Below, in pieces: positions 1-9,031 of a stretch of DNA of 64,000 nt (the stretch's first letter is position 1; each line of letters opens with the position of its first letter). Position numbers and translations under genes: made by a program. Where the stretch lies: contig NZ_FNGI01000001.1 in NCBI RefSeq assembly GCF_900102945.1, forward strand, positions 434,001 to 498,000, read 5' to 3'. Origin of the DNA: Modicisalibacter muralis. GTDB lineage: Bacteria > Pseudomonadota > Gammaproteobacteria > Pseudomonadales > Halomonadaceae. The notes under the pieces were generated by a model. The model saw only the letters and a list, made by a program, of their open reading frames with translations. It did no database searches and was not told the origin of the DNA.

Positions 1-43
1 GCAGAGTATGGGGCGTGAAGCGGAGTTGGCGCTAAGGGGCGTT

Positions 44-826
44 CTAGGCCGACGTCGCCAACAGCGTATCGGCGATATGCAGGGCCACATCGTTGGCTTC
101 GATCAGGCGCATGATGTTTTCGGGAGGGCGTCGGTCGGTGAATAGCGCATCGATCTGGGAAATATTGCCCTGGCGGACGACGGCATTGCGGTGGAACTTG
201 GAGTGATCGGCATTCAGAAACACTTGGCGCGAGTTGCCGATGATCGCCTGGGCGACGCGGACTTCCTGATAGTCGAACTCGAGCAATGAGCCGTCTTCGT
301 CGATGCCGCTGATGCCGATGATGCCGAAATCGACCTTGAACTGGTTGATGAAGTCGATGGCCGCCTCGCCGATGATGCCACCATCGCGCGAGCGTACCTG
401 GCCCCCGGCGACGATCACGTTGAAGTCTTCCTGATGCTGAAGAATCGCCGCGACATTGAGGTTGTTGGTAATCACCTCGAGGCCGTGATGGTCGCGCAGC
501 GCCTCAGCGACGATCTCGTTGCTGGTGCCGATGTTGATGAACAGTGACGCATGGTTGGGTATCTGCGTGGCCAATTGATAGGCGATACGCCGCTTGGCGT
601 CGAGATTCAGCGTCTTGCGCGTGTGATAGGCGGTATTGACGGTGCTCGACTCGATACCCGCGCCGCCATGTACGCGTTTGATATAGCCTTCCTCGGAAAG
701 CTGGTTGAGATCACGACGCACGGTCTGAGGCGTGACGTTGAAGCTCTGGGCGAGTTGCTCGATAGAGGCATAGCCCTGGCGCTTGACCAGGGCGACGATG
801 GCGTCGTGGCGTTTTTGCTGGGTCAT
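44..826 (-). CDS. glpR: DeoR-family repressor, GlpR-like
   Basis: Transcriptional repressor of about 260 residues, expected to sense glycerol-3-phosphate and repress glycerol catabolism genes. The N-terminus is a DeoR winged helix (the recognition stretch includes FNVTPQTVRRDLNQL, followed by KRVHGGAG, a family signature). The rest is a DeoR sugar-phosphate sensor domain (INIGTSNEIVAEAL, then NLNVA). A TTG two codons upstream could also start it, but the ATG at 826 gives the usual MTQQKRHDAI beginning; the Shine-Dalgarno is weak. It is divergent from glpK, the classic arrangement, and a 30 bp palindrome lies in the shared intergenic region. GlpR rather than another DeoR paralogue is inferred mainly from this neighbour. 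Confidence 0.88.
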   Translation of the reverse strand: MTQQKRHDAIVALVKRQGYASIEQLAQSFNVTPQTVRRDLNQLSEEGYIKRVHGGAGIESSTVNTAYHTRKTLNLDAKRRIAYQLATQIPNHASLFINIGTSNEIVAEALRDHHGLEVITNNLNVAAILQHQEDFNVIVAGGQVRSRDGGIIGEAAIDFINQFKVDFGIIGISGIDEDGSLLEFDYQEVRVAQAIIGNSRQVFLNADHSKFHRNAVVRQGNISQIDALFTDRRPPENIMRLIEANDVALHIADTLLATSA

Positions 827-988
827 GGGCAAGTCTGTCTATCGGTTATGCCGGTCGTGGCGTGGTGCAACGTCGGCCTCGGAAAAAGCGTCGCGAAAGC
901 GCTATCTTAGCAGGTATATCGTGATGCCGTGACGCCCGGTCACGCGGACGCTAGACGATGGTATTAAGTGTAAGCGTCGCTTGTCGTT

Positions 989-1016
989 TGTTGTTATGCG
1001 AAAAGGCGGGTAGCAT
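989..1016 (+). promoter_or_regulatory. candidate glpK promoter
   Basis: A -35-like TTGTTG at 989-994 and a -10-like TAGCAT at 1011-1016 are separated by 16 bp. The predicted transcription start would fall at about 1023, at the left edge of the 30 bp palindrome, which suits a repressor-controlled promoter. Both hexamers are imperfect matches. Confidence 0.4.
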
Positions 1017-1022
1017 TTTTTG

Positions 1023-1052
1023 TCACTAGCGAACATTCGTGTTGCATAGTGA
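1023..1052. promoter_or_regulatory. 30 bp hyphenated palindrome, likely GlpR operator
   Basis: The left arm TCACTAGCGAACA (1023-1035) and right arm TGTTGCATAGTGA (1040-1052) flank TTCG. Ten of 13 arm positions are complementary. The core contains CGAACATT, resembling the half-site I recall for E. coli GlpR. It lies between divergent glpR and glpK, about 42 bp before the glpK start. That it is the GlpR operator is inference. Confidence 0.5.
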
Positions 1053-1093
1053 ATGTGGCTGCCGATTCCAATTCGAATAAAGGATATCCTTCC

Positions 1094-2578
1094 ATGGCCT
1101 CTTATGTGCTCTCCATCGATCAGGGTACCACCAGTTCTCGCGCCATTCTCTTCGATCGCGAGGGGCGCAGCGCGGGCATCGCTCAGGAAGAGTTTCCCCA
1201 GCATTTCCCGCATGATGGCTGGGTCGAACATCACCCCGAGGATATCTGGCAGTCGGTACAGCGCACCTGTCGTCAGGCACTCGACAATGCCGGGGCGAGG
1301 GTGCAGGACGTCGCCGCGATCGGCATTACCAACCAGCGCGAAACGACGCTGGTGTGGGATCGCCGTAGTGGCAAGCCGATTTACAACGCCATCGTCTGGC
1401 AGGACCGTCGCACCAGCGATGTGTGTCGCGAGCTGGCCGATGCCGGGCATACCGACTTCATCCGCGAACGCACCGGCTTGCTGATCGACCCGTATTTCTC
1501 GGCAACCAAACTCAAGTGGCTGCTTGATAACGTCGAAGGCGCACGCCAACGTGCCGAGCGCGGTGAGTTGGCCTTCGGCACCGTCGACACTTTTATGATA
1601 TGGCGAATGACCGGCGGCAAGGTGCATGCCACCGATGCCACCAACGCATCGCGCACGGCACTCTTCAATATCCACAGTCAGCAGTGGGATGATGAGCTGC
1701 TTGCGCTGTTCGACATTCCTGCCAATCTACTGCCCGAGGTGCGCGACTCCAGCGACGATTTCGGCAGCACCGAGGCCGAGTTCCTGGGTGGGCCGCTGCC
1801 TATCGCCGGTGTCGCGGGGGATCAACAGGCGGCGTTGGTCGGCCAGGCCTGTTTCGAGCCGGGCATGGCGAAAAGCACCTACGGCACCGGCTGTTTCATG
1901 ATTCTCAATACCGGCGACAAGGCCGAGGTGTCGCGCAACCGGCTATTGACCACAGTGGCCTATCGGCTCGACGGCAAGACGACCTACGCCATGGAGGGCA
2001 GTATTTTCGTTGCCGGGGCGACCGTGCAGTGGCTGCGCGACGGTTTGAAGCTGTTCGCCGATGCCTCGGAAACCGAGCGCCTGGCGCGCGGTACCCGCAG
2101 TGGTCATGGCGTCTACCTGGTACCGGCGTTCACCGGCTTGGGCGCGCCGCACTGGGACCCGCTGGCGCGTGGGGCGATTCTCGGGTTGACCCGCGATACC
2201 GGTATCGCCGAGATCGTCGCCGCCGGGCTGCAATCGGTGTGCTACCAGACTCGCGATCTCCAGGAGTGCATGAACGACGACATCGCCGTTTCCAACGGTA
2301 CCTTGCGGGTCGACGGCGGCATGGTCATCAACAACTGGGTGATGCAATTCCTGTCGGATATGCTCGGCGTGCCGGTGGATCGGCCGTCGGTACTCGAAAC
2401 CACGGCGCTGGGCGCGGCTTACCTGGCGGGGCTGAGCATCGGCTGGTACGAGAGTCTCGATGACATCGCTCGGCTGTGGCACTGCGAGCGCTCGTTCGAG
2501 CCGCAAATGCAAGAGGCCGAGCGTGAGCGGTTATACCGGGGCTGGCTGGATGCCGTGGCGCGCGTAAAATGCAAGTGA
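1094..2578 (+). CDS. glpK: glycerol kinase
   Basis: ATP-dependent phosphorylation of glycerol to glycerol-3-phosphate in the cytoplasm. The protein is 494 residues, the normal FGGY-kinase length. It begins [20 protein letters not shown] (the ATPase phosphate-1 motif) and carries [13 protein letters not shown] mid-protein and [14 protein letters not shown] near the C-terminus. The ATG at 1094 is chosen over an in-frame ATG at 1049 because AAAGGA sits about 9 bases before it and the family starts there. No glpF or glpD lies beside it in the window. Regulation by the divergent GlpR through the palindrome at 1023-1052 is likely. Confidence 0.97.
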   Translation: MASYVLSIDQGTTSSRAILFDREGRSAGIAQEEFPQHFPHDGWVEHHPEDIWQSVQRTCRQALDNAGARVQDVAAIGITNQRETTLVWDRRSGKPIYNAIVWQDRRTSDVCRELADAGHTDFIRERTGLLIDPYFSATKLKWLLDNVEGARQRAERGELAFGTVDTFMIWRMTGGKVHATDATNASRTALFNIHSQQWDDELLALFDIPANLLPEVRDSSDDFGSTEAEFLGGPLPIAGVAGDQQAALVGQACFEPGMAKSTYGTGCFMILNTGDKAEVSRNRLLTTVAYRLDGKTTYAMEGSIFVAGATVQWLRDGLKLFADASETERLARGTRSGHGVYLVPAFTGLGAPHWDPLARGAILGLTRDTGIAEIVAAGLQSVCYQTRDLQECMNDDIAVSNGTLRVDGGMVINNWVMQFLSDMLGVPVDRPSVLETTALGAAYLAGLSIGWYESLDDIARLWHCERSFEPQMQEAERERLYRGWLDAVARVKCK

Positions 2579-2633
2579 CCCGCTTCGGTGGAGTGCGTCA
2601 AGCATTTGATCGTTGGGAAAATTTTCGTCGGGC

Positions 2634-2661
2634 TTGCATTCGACCATGCTATGCGTAAAAT
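2634..2661 (+). promoter_or_regulatory. promoter of the tRNA-Val pair
   Basis: TTGCAT at 2634-2639 and TAAAAT at 2656-2661 are separated by 16 bp. The -10 ends about 41 bases before the first tRNA, a suitable distance for a short 5' leader. Both hexamers are close to the sigma-70 consensus. Confidence 0.65.
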
Positions 2662-2702
2662 ACGCATCCGTTGCCGAATGTGTTGGCAGCGAAATCGCCT
2701 AC

Positions 2703-2779
2703 AGGACCGTAGCTCAGTTGGTTAGAGCGCCACGTTGACATCGTGGAGGTCAGCGGTTCGAATCCGCTCGGTCCTACCA
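2703..2779 (+). tRNA. tRNA-Val (GAC)
   Basis: A 77-base cloverleaf with encoded CCA. Acceptor arm AGGACCG pairs with CGGTCCT. The anticodon stem CCACG/CGTGG encloses loop TTGACAT with anticodon GAC, which reads GUC and GUU. The T-arm loop is TTCGAAT. First of a tandem pair. Confidence 0.95.
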
Positions 2780-2794
2780 AGTCAGGCCATTTTC

Positions 2795-2871
2795 AGGACC
2801 ATAGCTCAGTTGGTTAGAGCGCCACGTTGACATCGTGGAGGTCAGCGGTTCAAATCCGCTTGGTCCTACCA
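2795..2871 (+). tRNA. tRNA-Val (GAC), second copy
   Basis: Same cloverleaf and GAC anticodon as the gene 15 bases upstream, with encoded CCA. It differs at the last acceptor pair (G-C becomes A-T, so pairing is kept) and at one T-loop base (TTCGAAT becomes TTCAAAT). Both copies look functional and are probably co-transcribed. Confidence 0.95.
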
Positions 2872-2879
2872 GATTCGCC

Positions 2880-2915
2880 AAAATGCCCCGAAGGTTTTCG
2901 CCTTCGGGGCATTTT
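2880..2915. terminator. Rho-independent terminator after the tRNA pair
   Basis: Perfect 15 bp stem AAAATGCCCCGAAGG / CCTTCGGGGCATTTT with loop TTTTCG, directly after the second tRNA. The A/T ends allow it to work in both directions, so it may also stop the minus-strand gene ending at 2926. Confidence 0.9.
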
Positions 2916-2925
2916 GCTTTCTCAC

Positions 2926-3390
2926 TTATCGCTCACGATCGAAATCGCTGGCGTCGATGAAAACCTCCACCAGGCGCTCGATGCCAGCTTGGTCGTCCAC
3001 GCTAAAACGCGCGGCTCTCGGGCTGTCGAGATCCAGCACCCCCCAGATGCGTTCACCGACGATGATCGGCACCACCAACTCGGCTCGCGAGGCGGCGTCG
3101 CAGGCGATGTGATCGGCGATGCCATGCACGTCGTCGACGCGTTGGGTTTGCCGCGAGCGCGCCGCCGCGCCGCAGACTCCCTTGTCGAACGGGATGGGGT
3201 TGCATGCCGGCTTGCCTTGGAAAGGCCCCAGTATCAGCGTCTCGGGCTGGCGTTGCAGATAGAAACCGGCCCAATTGAGGTCGGCCACTTCCTGCACAAT
3301 GAAAGCGCAGGTCTGGGCGGTATTGGTCAGCCAGTCGCGTGTATCGAGCAGCGCCTCGAGTTGGCGCGCGAGCAGGGTGTAATCGGGCAT
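2926..3390 (-). CDS. msrC: free methionine-(R)-sulfoxide reductase (GAF domain)
   Basis: Reduces free L-methionine-(R)-sulfoxide to methionine. A single GAF domain of 154 residues, close to the family length. The three cysteines of the fRMsr family are present at about residues 63, 73 and 97 (PACNPIP, GVCGAAA, HIACDAASRAELVVP), with spacings of 10 and 24 that match the E. coli enzyme as I recall it. The ATG at 3390 is preferred to an in-frame start 13 codons upstream because the family begins near MPDYTLLARQ. It lies beside metNIQ on the same strand, so recycling of oxidised methionine adjoins methionine import; an 89-base gap separates it from metQ. Confidence 0.92.
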   Translation of the reverse strand: MPDYTLLARQLEALLDTRDWLTNTAQTCAFIVQEVADLNWAGFYLQRQPETLILGPFQGKPACNPIPFDKGVCGAAARSRQTQRVDDVHGIADHIACDAASRAELVVPIIVGERIWGVLDLDSPRAARFSVDDQAGIERLVEVFIDASDFDRER

Positions 3391-3479
3391 GGCTATTTTC
3401 CGTCTTTCCGTTCCTTGCCGTTCATGCAAAAGGGCCAGCGCATGCGCTGGCCCCGGGAGCGGCTGATTGAGCCAGAATG

Positions 3480-4295
3480 TTATTTCCAGCCGGGCACGGC
3501 GGCGCCCTTGAACAACTCATTGGCCTTATCGATGACGGCCTGGGTCTGATAGGACTTGACCAATTGCTTGATGGCCTCGCGATCCTGGTCGCCTTCGCGC
3601 ACCACGATCAGGTTGACGTAGGGCGATTCCGGCCCCTCGCGGATGAGTGCATCGTCCAGCGACAGGCCGGCGGGTTGAGCGAAGGTATTGTTGATGAAGG
3701 CCATATCGACATCGGGCAGTATGCGCGGCAACTGGGGCGCCTCGATTTCGCGGAACTCGAAATCATGTGGATTCTCGGCGATGTTCAGCGGCGTGGCTTC
3801 GAGATTGCTCGGGTCGTCGAGTTCGATCAGCCCCTTGTTGTGCATCAGGATCAACGAGCGACCTTCGTTGGTTGGGTCGTTGGGCAGGGCGATGACCGCG
3901 CCGTCGGGCAATTCCTCGATGCTGTCGTACTGCGCGGAGTAGGCGCCGATCGGATAAACGAAGGTGCGCCCGGCGATGGCGAAATCGTAACCGCGATCGT
4001 CGATCATGCTCTGCATGTACGGTTCGTGCTGGTAGGCGTTGGCATCCAGGCTACCGTCGGCGAGCGCGGCGTTGGGCGTGACGTAATCGGTGAACTCGAT
4101 GATCTCGACTTCCAGCCCGTACTTGTCCATGGCGACCTGCTTGGCGACACGCATCACGTCGGTTTCGGGACCGGCCACGGTACCGACCTTGATATGGTTA
4201 TCGGCGTTGCCGTCGTCGGCACCGGCGGTGATGGCCAGCAGGCCGAGGCCCAGCAGGGCAATCGCGCCCAGGCTCGTGGCAAGGGTCTTTTTCAT
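3480..4295 (-). CDS. metQ: methionine ABC transporter substrate-binding protein
   Basis: Periplasmic D/L-methionine-binding subunit of the MetNIQ importer (NlpA family), 271 residues. The ATG at 4295 follows AGGAG at good spacing and starts a signal peptide (MKKTLATSLGAIALLGLGLL, then AITAGADDG). Body motifs include HIKVGTVAGPETD, FTDYVTPNAALADGSLDAN and YQHEPYM. There is no cysteine in or near the signal region, so the usual lipobox is absent and the protein is probably soluble in the periplasm. It is the last gene of metNIQ, 132 bases after metI across an AT-rich hairpin. Confidence 0.93.
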   Translation of the reverse strand: MKKTLATSLGAIALLGLGLLAITAGADDGNADNHIKVGTVAGPETDVMRVAKQVAMDKYGLEVEIIEFTDYVTPNAALADGSLDANAYQHEPYMQSMIDDRGYDFAIAGRTFVYPIGAYSAQYDSIEELPDGAVIALPNDPTNEGRSLILMHNKGLIELDDPSNLEATPLNIAENPHDFEFREIEAPQLPRILPDVDMAFINNTFAQPAGLSLDDALIREGPESPYVNLIVVREGDQDREAIKQLVKSYQTQAVIDKANELFKGAAVPGWK

Positions 4296-4375
4296 GATGA
4301 ATATCTCCTGTGATGGCGGCAAAAATCAGGCCCTATCATGCTTTGGTCTATCGCTTCAAAGCTGTGACCTAATAT

Positions 4376-4407
4376 AAAGGAATAAATAATAAATTTATAA
4401 TTCCTTT
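4376..4407. other. AT-rich hairpin between metI and metQ
   Basis: AAAGGAAT (4376-4383) pairs with ATTCCTTT (4400-4407) around an AT-only loop of 16 bases. It stands out as a strongly AT-rich island in a GC-rich region. On the minus-strand transcript it lies between the permease and binding-protein genes, where it could affect mRNA stability or partial termination. Its function is inference. Confidence 0.4.
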
Positions 4408-4427
4408 TCGTTATCGATACGATGGCA

Positions 4428-5081
4428 TCACTTATGGTCGCTTTTGCGTACCAGCGTATCCCCCAGGCTCTGGAACCCTTGCACCATGACCACCAGAATC
4501 ACCACGGTGATCAGCATGATGGTCGGGTTGTAGCGATGGTAGCCGTAGCGAATGCCGAGATCGCCCAGGCCGCCGCCGCCCACCGCGCCGGCCATCGCCG
4601 AATAGCTGACCAGAGTCACCACGGTAATCGTCAACCCGGTGATGATGCCGCCGCGCGCTTCGGGCAACAGCACCTTGGTAATAATCTGATAAGGCGTGGC
4701 ACCCATCGATTGGGCGGCTTCGACCAGGCCGGGCGGTACCTCGTTCAGGGCGCCTTCCACCAGTCGCGCGACGAACGGGATCGCGGCGATCGTCAATGGC
4801 ACCGAGGCGGCGCTGGTACCGATCGACGTTCCCACCAGCATGCGAGTGACGGGAATCAGCGCCACCAGCAGGATGATGAAGGGAATCGAGCGGCCGATAT
4901 TGGTGATCATGCCCAGTACGTGATGAGTGGACGGCTGGGCGAGTATCTGGCCGGGGCGGGTTACGTACAGCAGCACGCCGAGTGGCAGCCCGAGGGCCGC
5001 CGCGATCAGGCCGGAGATACCGACCATGTATAGGGTATCGAGCGTGGCCTCGAGTATCAGTTCAAGCATCGCGCTGGACAT
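4428..5081 (-). CDS. metI: methionine ABC transporter permease
   Basis: Inner-membrane permease of the MetNIQ importer, 217 residues with several hydrophobic segments. Family motifs are visible: LYMVGISGLIAAALGLPLGV near the N-terminus, NIGRSIPFIILLVALIPVTR, and the EAA coupling loop around ALNEVPPGLVEAAQSMGATP. The conserved end GGGGLGDLGIRYGYHRYNP is present. Its start overlaps the 3' end of metN by 20 bp, consistent with translational coupling. Confidence 0.95.
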   Translation of the reverse strand: MSSAMLELILEATLDTLYMVGISGLIAAALGLPLGVLLYVTRPGQILAQPSTHHVLGMITNIGRSIPFIILLVALIPVTRMLVGTSIGTSAASVPLTIAAIPFVARLVEGALNEVPPGLVEAAQSMGATPYQIITKVLLPEARGGIITGLTITVVTLVSYSAMAGAVGGGGLGDLGIRYGYHRYNPTIMLITVVILVVMVQGFQSLGDTLVRKSDHK

Positions 5082-6105
5082 GGCCTAGCACCTCCACTTG
5101 CAGGTCGTGGGATTCGAGATAATCGAGCGCTTCGCGAGTCTTCTCGGGCGAACCGATCAGCTCGGCGATCATCAGGCCCAGGGTGCGGTCCTGAATCGAC
5201 TCGACCTTGGCCTCAAGAATGCTGACATCGACGCCGCAATCGCGGGCCAGGCGCGAAACCAGCGGCGTGGCGACGGCATCGCCGGCGAATGTCAGGCGCA
5301 CCACCGGATGCGTGCTCGGGCCTGCCTGGGCTTCCAGTCGATCGACCAGCGCCTGCGGCGGTTCGAGCTCCAGGAAGGCATTGAGGAAGTCGCGCCCCAG
5401 GCGTGTGCTCGGCGCAGTGAAAAAGTCGCCGACGTCGGCTTCCTCGACCAGTTCACCGGCGGAAATCAGCCCGACCTTGTGGCAAATCGTCTTGACCACT
5501 TCCATCTCGTGGGTGATCAGCAGGATGGTCAACCCCAGCTTGCGATTGATGTCCTGCAGCAGTTCGAGAATCGAGGCGGTGGTCTGTGGGTCGAGCGCCG
5601 AGGTGGCCTCGTCGCACAACAGCACCTTGGGGCGGCTGGCCAGGGCGCGCGCGATGGCGACGCGCTGCTTCTGGCCGCCGGAAAGCTCGGCCGGGTACTT
5701 GTCAACCTTGTCGCTGAGCCCGGTCAGATCCAGCAGCGGCTGCACGCGGTCGCGAATCTCGCGCTTGGCGACTCCCATCAGCTCGAGCGGCAGGGCGACA
5801 TTGGCGAATACCGTGCGCGAGGACAGCAGGTTGAAATGCTGAAAGATCATGCCGACCCGGTGGCGCGCCTGGTTGAGTGCCTTGGCATCGAGCGCGGTCA
5901 ACTCCTGGCCATCGACGAAGACACGGCCGGTGGTGGGGCGCTCGAGCAGGTTGACGCAGCGAATCAGAGTCGACTTGCCGGCGCCGGACAAGCCGATAAC
6001 GCCATGAATGGCGCCTTGGGGCACATGAAGGTTGGTCGGTTTTAGCGCATGGATCGCCTGAGACCCGCTACCGTAGGTCTTGGAAACGTTGTCTAGTGTA
6101 ATCAT
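5062..6105 (-). CDS. metN: methionine ABC transporter ATP-binding protein
   Basis: ATPase subunit of the methionine importer, 347 residues. Walker A GLSGAGKSTL, signature LSGGQKQRVAIARALA and Walker B VLLCDEATSALD are present. The last 80 or so residues form the C-terminal regulatory NIL/ACT-like domain typical of MetN, which mediates trans-inhibition by methionine in characterised members. The ATG at 6105 (MITLDNVSKTYG) is preferred to one 14 codons upstream because it matches the family start. First gene of metNIQ, divergent from ribE; I could not identify a MetJ box or SAM riboswitch in the 193-base gap. Confidence 0.96.
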   Translation of the reverse strand: MITLDNVSKTYGSGSQAIHALKPTNLHVPQGAIHGVIGLSGAGKSTLIRCVNLLERPTTGRVFVDGQELTALDAKALNQARHRVGMIFQHFNLLSSRTVFANVALPLELMGVAKREIRDRVQPLLDLTGLSDKVDKYPAELSGGQKQRVAIARALASRPKVLLCDEATSALDPQTTASILELLQDINRKLGLTILLITHEMEVVKTICHKVGLISAGELVEEADVGDFFTAPSTRLGRDFLNAFLELEPPQALVDRLEAQAGPSTHPVVRLTFAGDAVATPLVSRLARDCGVDVSILEAKVESIQDRTLGLMIAELIGSPEKTREALDYLESHDLQVEVLGHVQRDA

Positions 6106-6298
6106 GGTCCTGTTCGGGTCGCGGCATCGAAAAAAGAAGCAAGCCAATCTGTCGCAGGGCGACGATAGCCGTTGATTTTAACAGGAAAATCATCGGATCA
6201 GGCGCCGACGTCACTTTCCGGCCCGATTCTCGACAGCGTCAAGGCGGGTTTTGGCTGGCAGTGCTGATAAACTGGCGGCCCGATTATAGGAGAGCGCG

Positions 6299-6913
6299 AT
6301 GTTCACGGGAATCGTACAGGGTACCGCCGAGCTGGTGGCCATCGAGGAGAAAACCGAGTTTCGCAGCCATGTGCTGGCGTTGCCCGAGCCGCTGCGTCGG
6401 GGCCTGGAATTGGGTGCATCGGTGGCCCACAACGGCTGTTGCCTGAGCGTCACGGCCATCGATGGCGAGCGGGTCAGTTTCGATCTGATGCGCGAAACGC
6501 TCAGGCTGACCAATCTGGGGGCGCTGGACGTCGGCGATCGCGTCAATATCGAGCGGGCGGCGCGCTTTGGAGACGAGATCGGCGGTCATGCCATGTCCGG
6601 GCATGTGATCTGCATGGCCGAACTCGTCGAGATCGATGAGGCGCCCAACAATCGTCGCCTGTGGTTCGAACTGCCGACGGCGTATTCACGCTTTCTATTC
6701 GAGAAGGGCTACATCGGCGTCGACGGCATCAGCCTGACCATTGGCGACGTGCGCGATAACCGCTTCAGTGTCAACCTGATCCCCGAGACATTGGCGCGCA
6801 CCGTGCTCGCCGAGCGGGCGCCGGGCGATCGCGTGAATATCGAAATCGACCCGCAGACCCAGGCGATCGTCGAGACCGTAGAGCGCGTACTGGCGACGCG
6901 TGAGTCGTGTTGA
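6299..6913 (+). CDS. ribE: riboflavin synthase alpha chain
   Basis: Dismutation of two 6,7-dimethyl-8-ribityllumazine molecules to riboflavin. The 204-residue protein has the two tandem lumazine-binding repeats of the family (about 1-97 and 98-195). It begins MFTGIVQGTAEL with NGCCLSV in the first repeat, SGHV at the junction, and FEKGYIGVDGISLTI in the second. A good Shine-Dalgarno (ATAGGAG) precedes the ATG. No other rib gene is adjacent and no FMN riboswitch signature was seen upstream. Confidence 0.96.
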   Translation: MFTGIVQGTAELVAIEEKTEFRSHVLALPEPLRRGLELGASVAHNGCCLSVTAIDGERVSFDLMRETLRLTNLGALDVGDRVNIERAARFGDEIGGHAMSGHVICMAELVEIDEAPNNRRLWFELPTAYSRFLFEKGYIGVDGISLTIGDVRDNRFSVNLIPETLARTVLAERAPGDRVNIEIDPQTQAIVETVERVLATRESC

Positions 6914-6992
6914 CCATTCCGTCAAGAGGGCGTTGATGGCATCGGTGGCGTATTCGCCGGTCCTTGCTTATAAAGAAGAACCACAATCCCGA

Positions 6993-7024
6993 TTCCGGTT
7001 TTTCCGGAAGCCGTGCCGCACGGG
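6993..7024 (+). other. hairpins in the leader of the purine permease gene
   Basis: TTCCGG (6993-6998) pairs with CCGGAA (7004-7009) around five T residues. Directly after it CCGTG and CACGG form a second small stem with a CCG loop. No T-tract follows, so it is not a typical terminator. The 200-base gap between ribE and the permease start is otherwise unexplained. Confidence 0.3.
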
Positions 7025-7113
7025 GTCCGAGCGTCTCGCCTAATGCGATGTCTTTGGGTACCCTATGCGGCTTTCTCGTACTCATGACGTTGCTCCTAGC
7101 GCAGGCCGATCCC

Positions 7114-8418
7114 ATGCTGAAACGCCAACTGAACAATTACTTCAAGCTGGACGAACACAAGACGACGATTCGTACCGAGATCATCGCCGGGATTACCACC
7201 TTCCTGACGATGGCCTACATCATCTTCGTCAACCCCAACGTGCTGGCGCAGGCGGGCATGGATCAAGGCGCGGTGTTCGTCGCGACCTGTCTGGCGGCGG
7301 CCATCGGCACGCTGATCATGGGTGCCTGGGCCAATTACCCCGTCGCGCTGGCGCCGGGCATGGGCCTCAACGCCTTCTTTACCTACACGGTGGTGTTGGG
7401 CATGGGCAAGACTTGGGAGGTCGCGCTGGGGGCGGTGTTCCTGTCGGGCGTGGCATTCTTCCTGCTCAGCGTCTTTCGCATCCGCGAGTGGATCATCAAT
7501 TCGATTCCCATGTCGCTGCGCCTGGGCATCGCTGCCGGCATCGGCCTGTTTCTGGCGATCATCGCCCTGCAGAATGCCGGAATCGTGGTTGGCCATCCGG
7601 CGACGCTGCTGACCATCGGCGATCTTTCCCAGCCGGCTGCCCTGTATACCCTGGCCGGTTTCTTCGCGATCACCGCGTTGTCCTATCTGCGCGTGACCGG
7701 CGCGGTAATGATCGGCATTCTCGGCGTGACGATCGTCGCCATCGCGCTGGGACACAGTGAGTTCGGTGGCATCGTTTCCATGCCACCCTCCATGGCGCCG
7801 GTGCTGTTCAACCTGGATATCGCCGGTGCCCTCGAGGTCGGCATGATCAGCGTGATCTTCGCGTTCCTGTTCGTCGACCTGTTCGATACCGCCGGTACGC
7901 TGGTCGGCGTGGCCCAGCGTGGTGGCCTGCTCGATGAGAACGGCAAGCTGCCGCGACTCAACAGAGCGCTGATGGCCGACAGCACCGCGACCATGAGTGG
8001 CGCGTTGCTGGGTACGTCATCGACCACCAGCTATATCGAGAGCGCTTCAGGTATTGCCGCCGGTGGGCGTACCGGACTCACTGCCGTGGTCGTGTGCATC
8101 CTGTTTCTGATCAGCCTGTTCTTCGCGCCGCTGGCCGGCTCGATTCCGGTCTATGCTACGTCTGGCGCGCTTCTGTATGTCGCCGTGCTGATGTGCGGTA
8201 GCCTGGCCTATGCCAACTGGGACGACGTCTCTGACGCGGCGCCGGTACTGATCGCCGCGCTGGCGATGCCGCTGACCTATTCGATCGCCAATGGCATCGC
8301 GCTCGGCTTCATCAGTTACACCGCGATCAAGCTGTTGTCCGGTCGTCGCGAGGATCTCAATGCGGCGGTCGTGGTGTTGTCGATCCTGTTCGCCCTCAAG
8401 TTCCTGTTCCTCGATTAG
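7114..8418 (+). CDS. NCS2-type adenine/hypoxanthine permease, AdeP-like
   Basis: Inner-membrane proton symporter for purine bases, 434 residues with many hydrophobic segments. Resembles the AzgA-like branch: [94 protein letters not shown] and a C-terminus ending FLFLD. The ATG at 7114 matches the family start; in-frame ATGs at 7048 and 7084 and a more distant start at 6964 would add hydrophobic residues with no family counterpart. The apt gene follows 10 bases later, favouring adenine as the main substrate, but specificity cannot be fixed from sequence. Confidence 0.9.
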   Translation: MLKRQLNNYFKLDEHKTTIRTEIIAGITTFLTMAYIIFVNPNVLAQAGMDQGAVFVATCLAAAIGTLIMGAWANYPVALAPGMGLNAFFTYTVVLGMGKTWEVALGAVFLSGVAFFLLSVFRIREWIINSIPMSLRLGIAAGIGLFLAIIALQNAGIVVGHPATLLTIGDLSQPAALYTLAGFFAITALSYLRVTGAVMIGILGVTIVAIALGHSEFGGIVSMPPSMAPVLFNLDIAGALEVGMISVIFAFLFVDLFDTAGTLVGVAQRGGLLDENGKLPRLNRALMADSTATMSGALLGTSSTTSYIESASGIAAGGRTGLTAVVVCILFLISLFFAPLAGSIPVYATSGALLYVAVLMCGSLAYANWDDVSDAAPVLIAALAMPLTYSIANGIALGFISYTAIKLLSGRREDLNAAVVVLSILFALKFLFLD

Positions 8419-8428
8419 GAGGCCATTG

Positions 8429-8977
8429 ATGAGTAGCATCTACGGTGACTACATCAAGTCCGTGATCCGCACCGTGCCTGACTGGCCCCAACCGGGCGTC
8501 AATTTTCGCGACATCACCCCGGTGTTGCAGAACAGTTCGGCGTTTCGCAAGCTGATCGATAGCTTCGTGCATCGTTATCAGGACATGCATCTGGACGCGA
8601 TTGCCGCCGTCGATGCGCGTGGATTCATCATTGGCGCGCCGGTCGCCTACGAGCTGGGTTGTAGCTTCGTGCCGGTGCGCAAGAAGGGCAAGCTGCCCTT
8701 CAAGACGATCAGCGAGACCTACACGCTGGAATACGGTGAGGCCAGCGTCGAGTTGCATTCCGATGCCTTTCGCACCGGCGACCGTATTCTGCTGATAGAC
8801 GATCTGATCGCCACCGGCGGCACCATGCTGGCGGCCGCCAAGCTGATCCAGCGCAGTGGCGGACAGGTGGTCGAGACCGCGACGATCATCGACCTGCCCG
8901 AACTGGGCGGCTCGCAAAAAATCCGTGACGCGGGGCATGGCGTGTTCGCGGTATGTAGCTTCTCTGAGAACGACTGA
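8429..8977 (+). CDS. apt: adenine phosphoribosyltransferase
   Basis: Converts adenine and PRPP to AMP. The 182-residue protein contains [13 protein letters not shown], the adenine-site region [28 protein letters not shown] and the PRPP loop [17 protein letters not shown]. The ATG at 8429 is preceded by AGGAGG overlapping the end of the permease gene, so the two genes are very probably co-transcribed for uptake and trapping of adenine. Confidence 0.97.
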   Translation: MSSIYGDYIKSVIRTVPDWPQPGVNFRDITPVLQNSSAFRKLIDSFVHRYQDMHLDAIAAVDARGFIIGAPVAYELGCSFVPVRKKGKLPFKTISETYTLEYGEASVELHSDAFRTGDRILLIDDLIATGGTMLAAAKLIQRSGGQVVETATIIDLPELGGSQKIRDAGHGVFAVCSFSEND

Positions 8978-9031
8978 CCCGAAAGCGTCTGAAAAACTGC
9001 CGCCAAGCCGATTTTGCAAAGTGACTCGATC

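Noticed and set aside
6106-6298. FMN, SAM or MetJ control in the metN-ribE gap
   Set aside because: I looked for the FMN-element start, S-box pairs and tandem AGACGTCT-like boxes and saw none.
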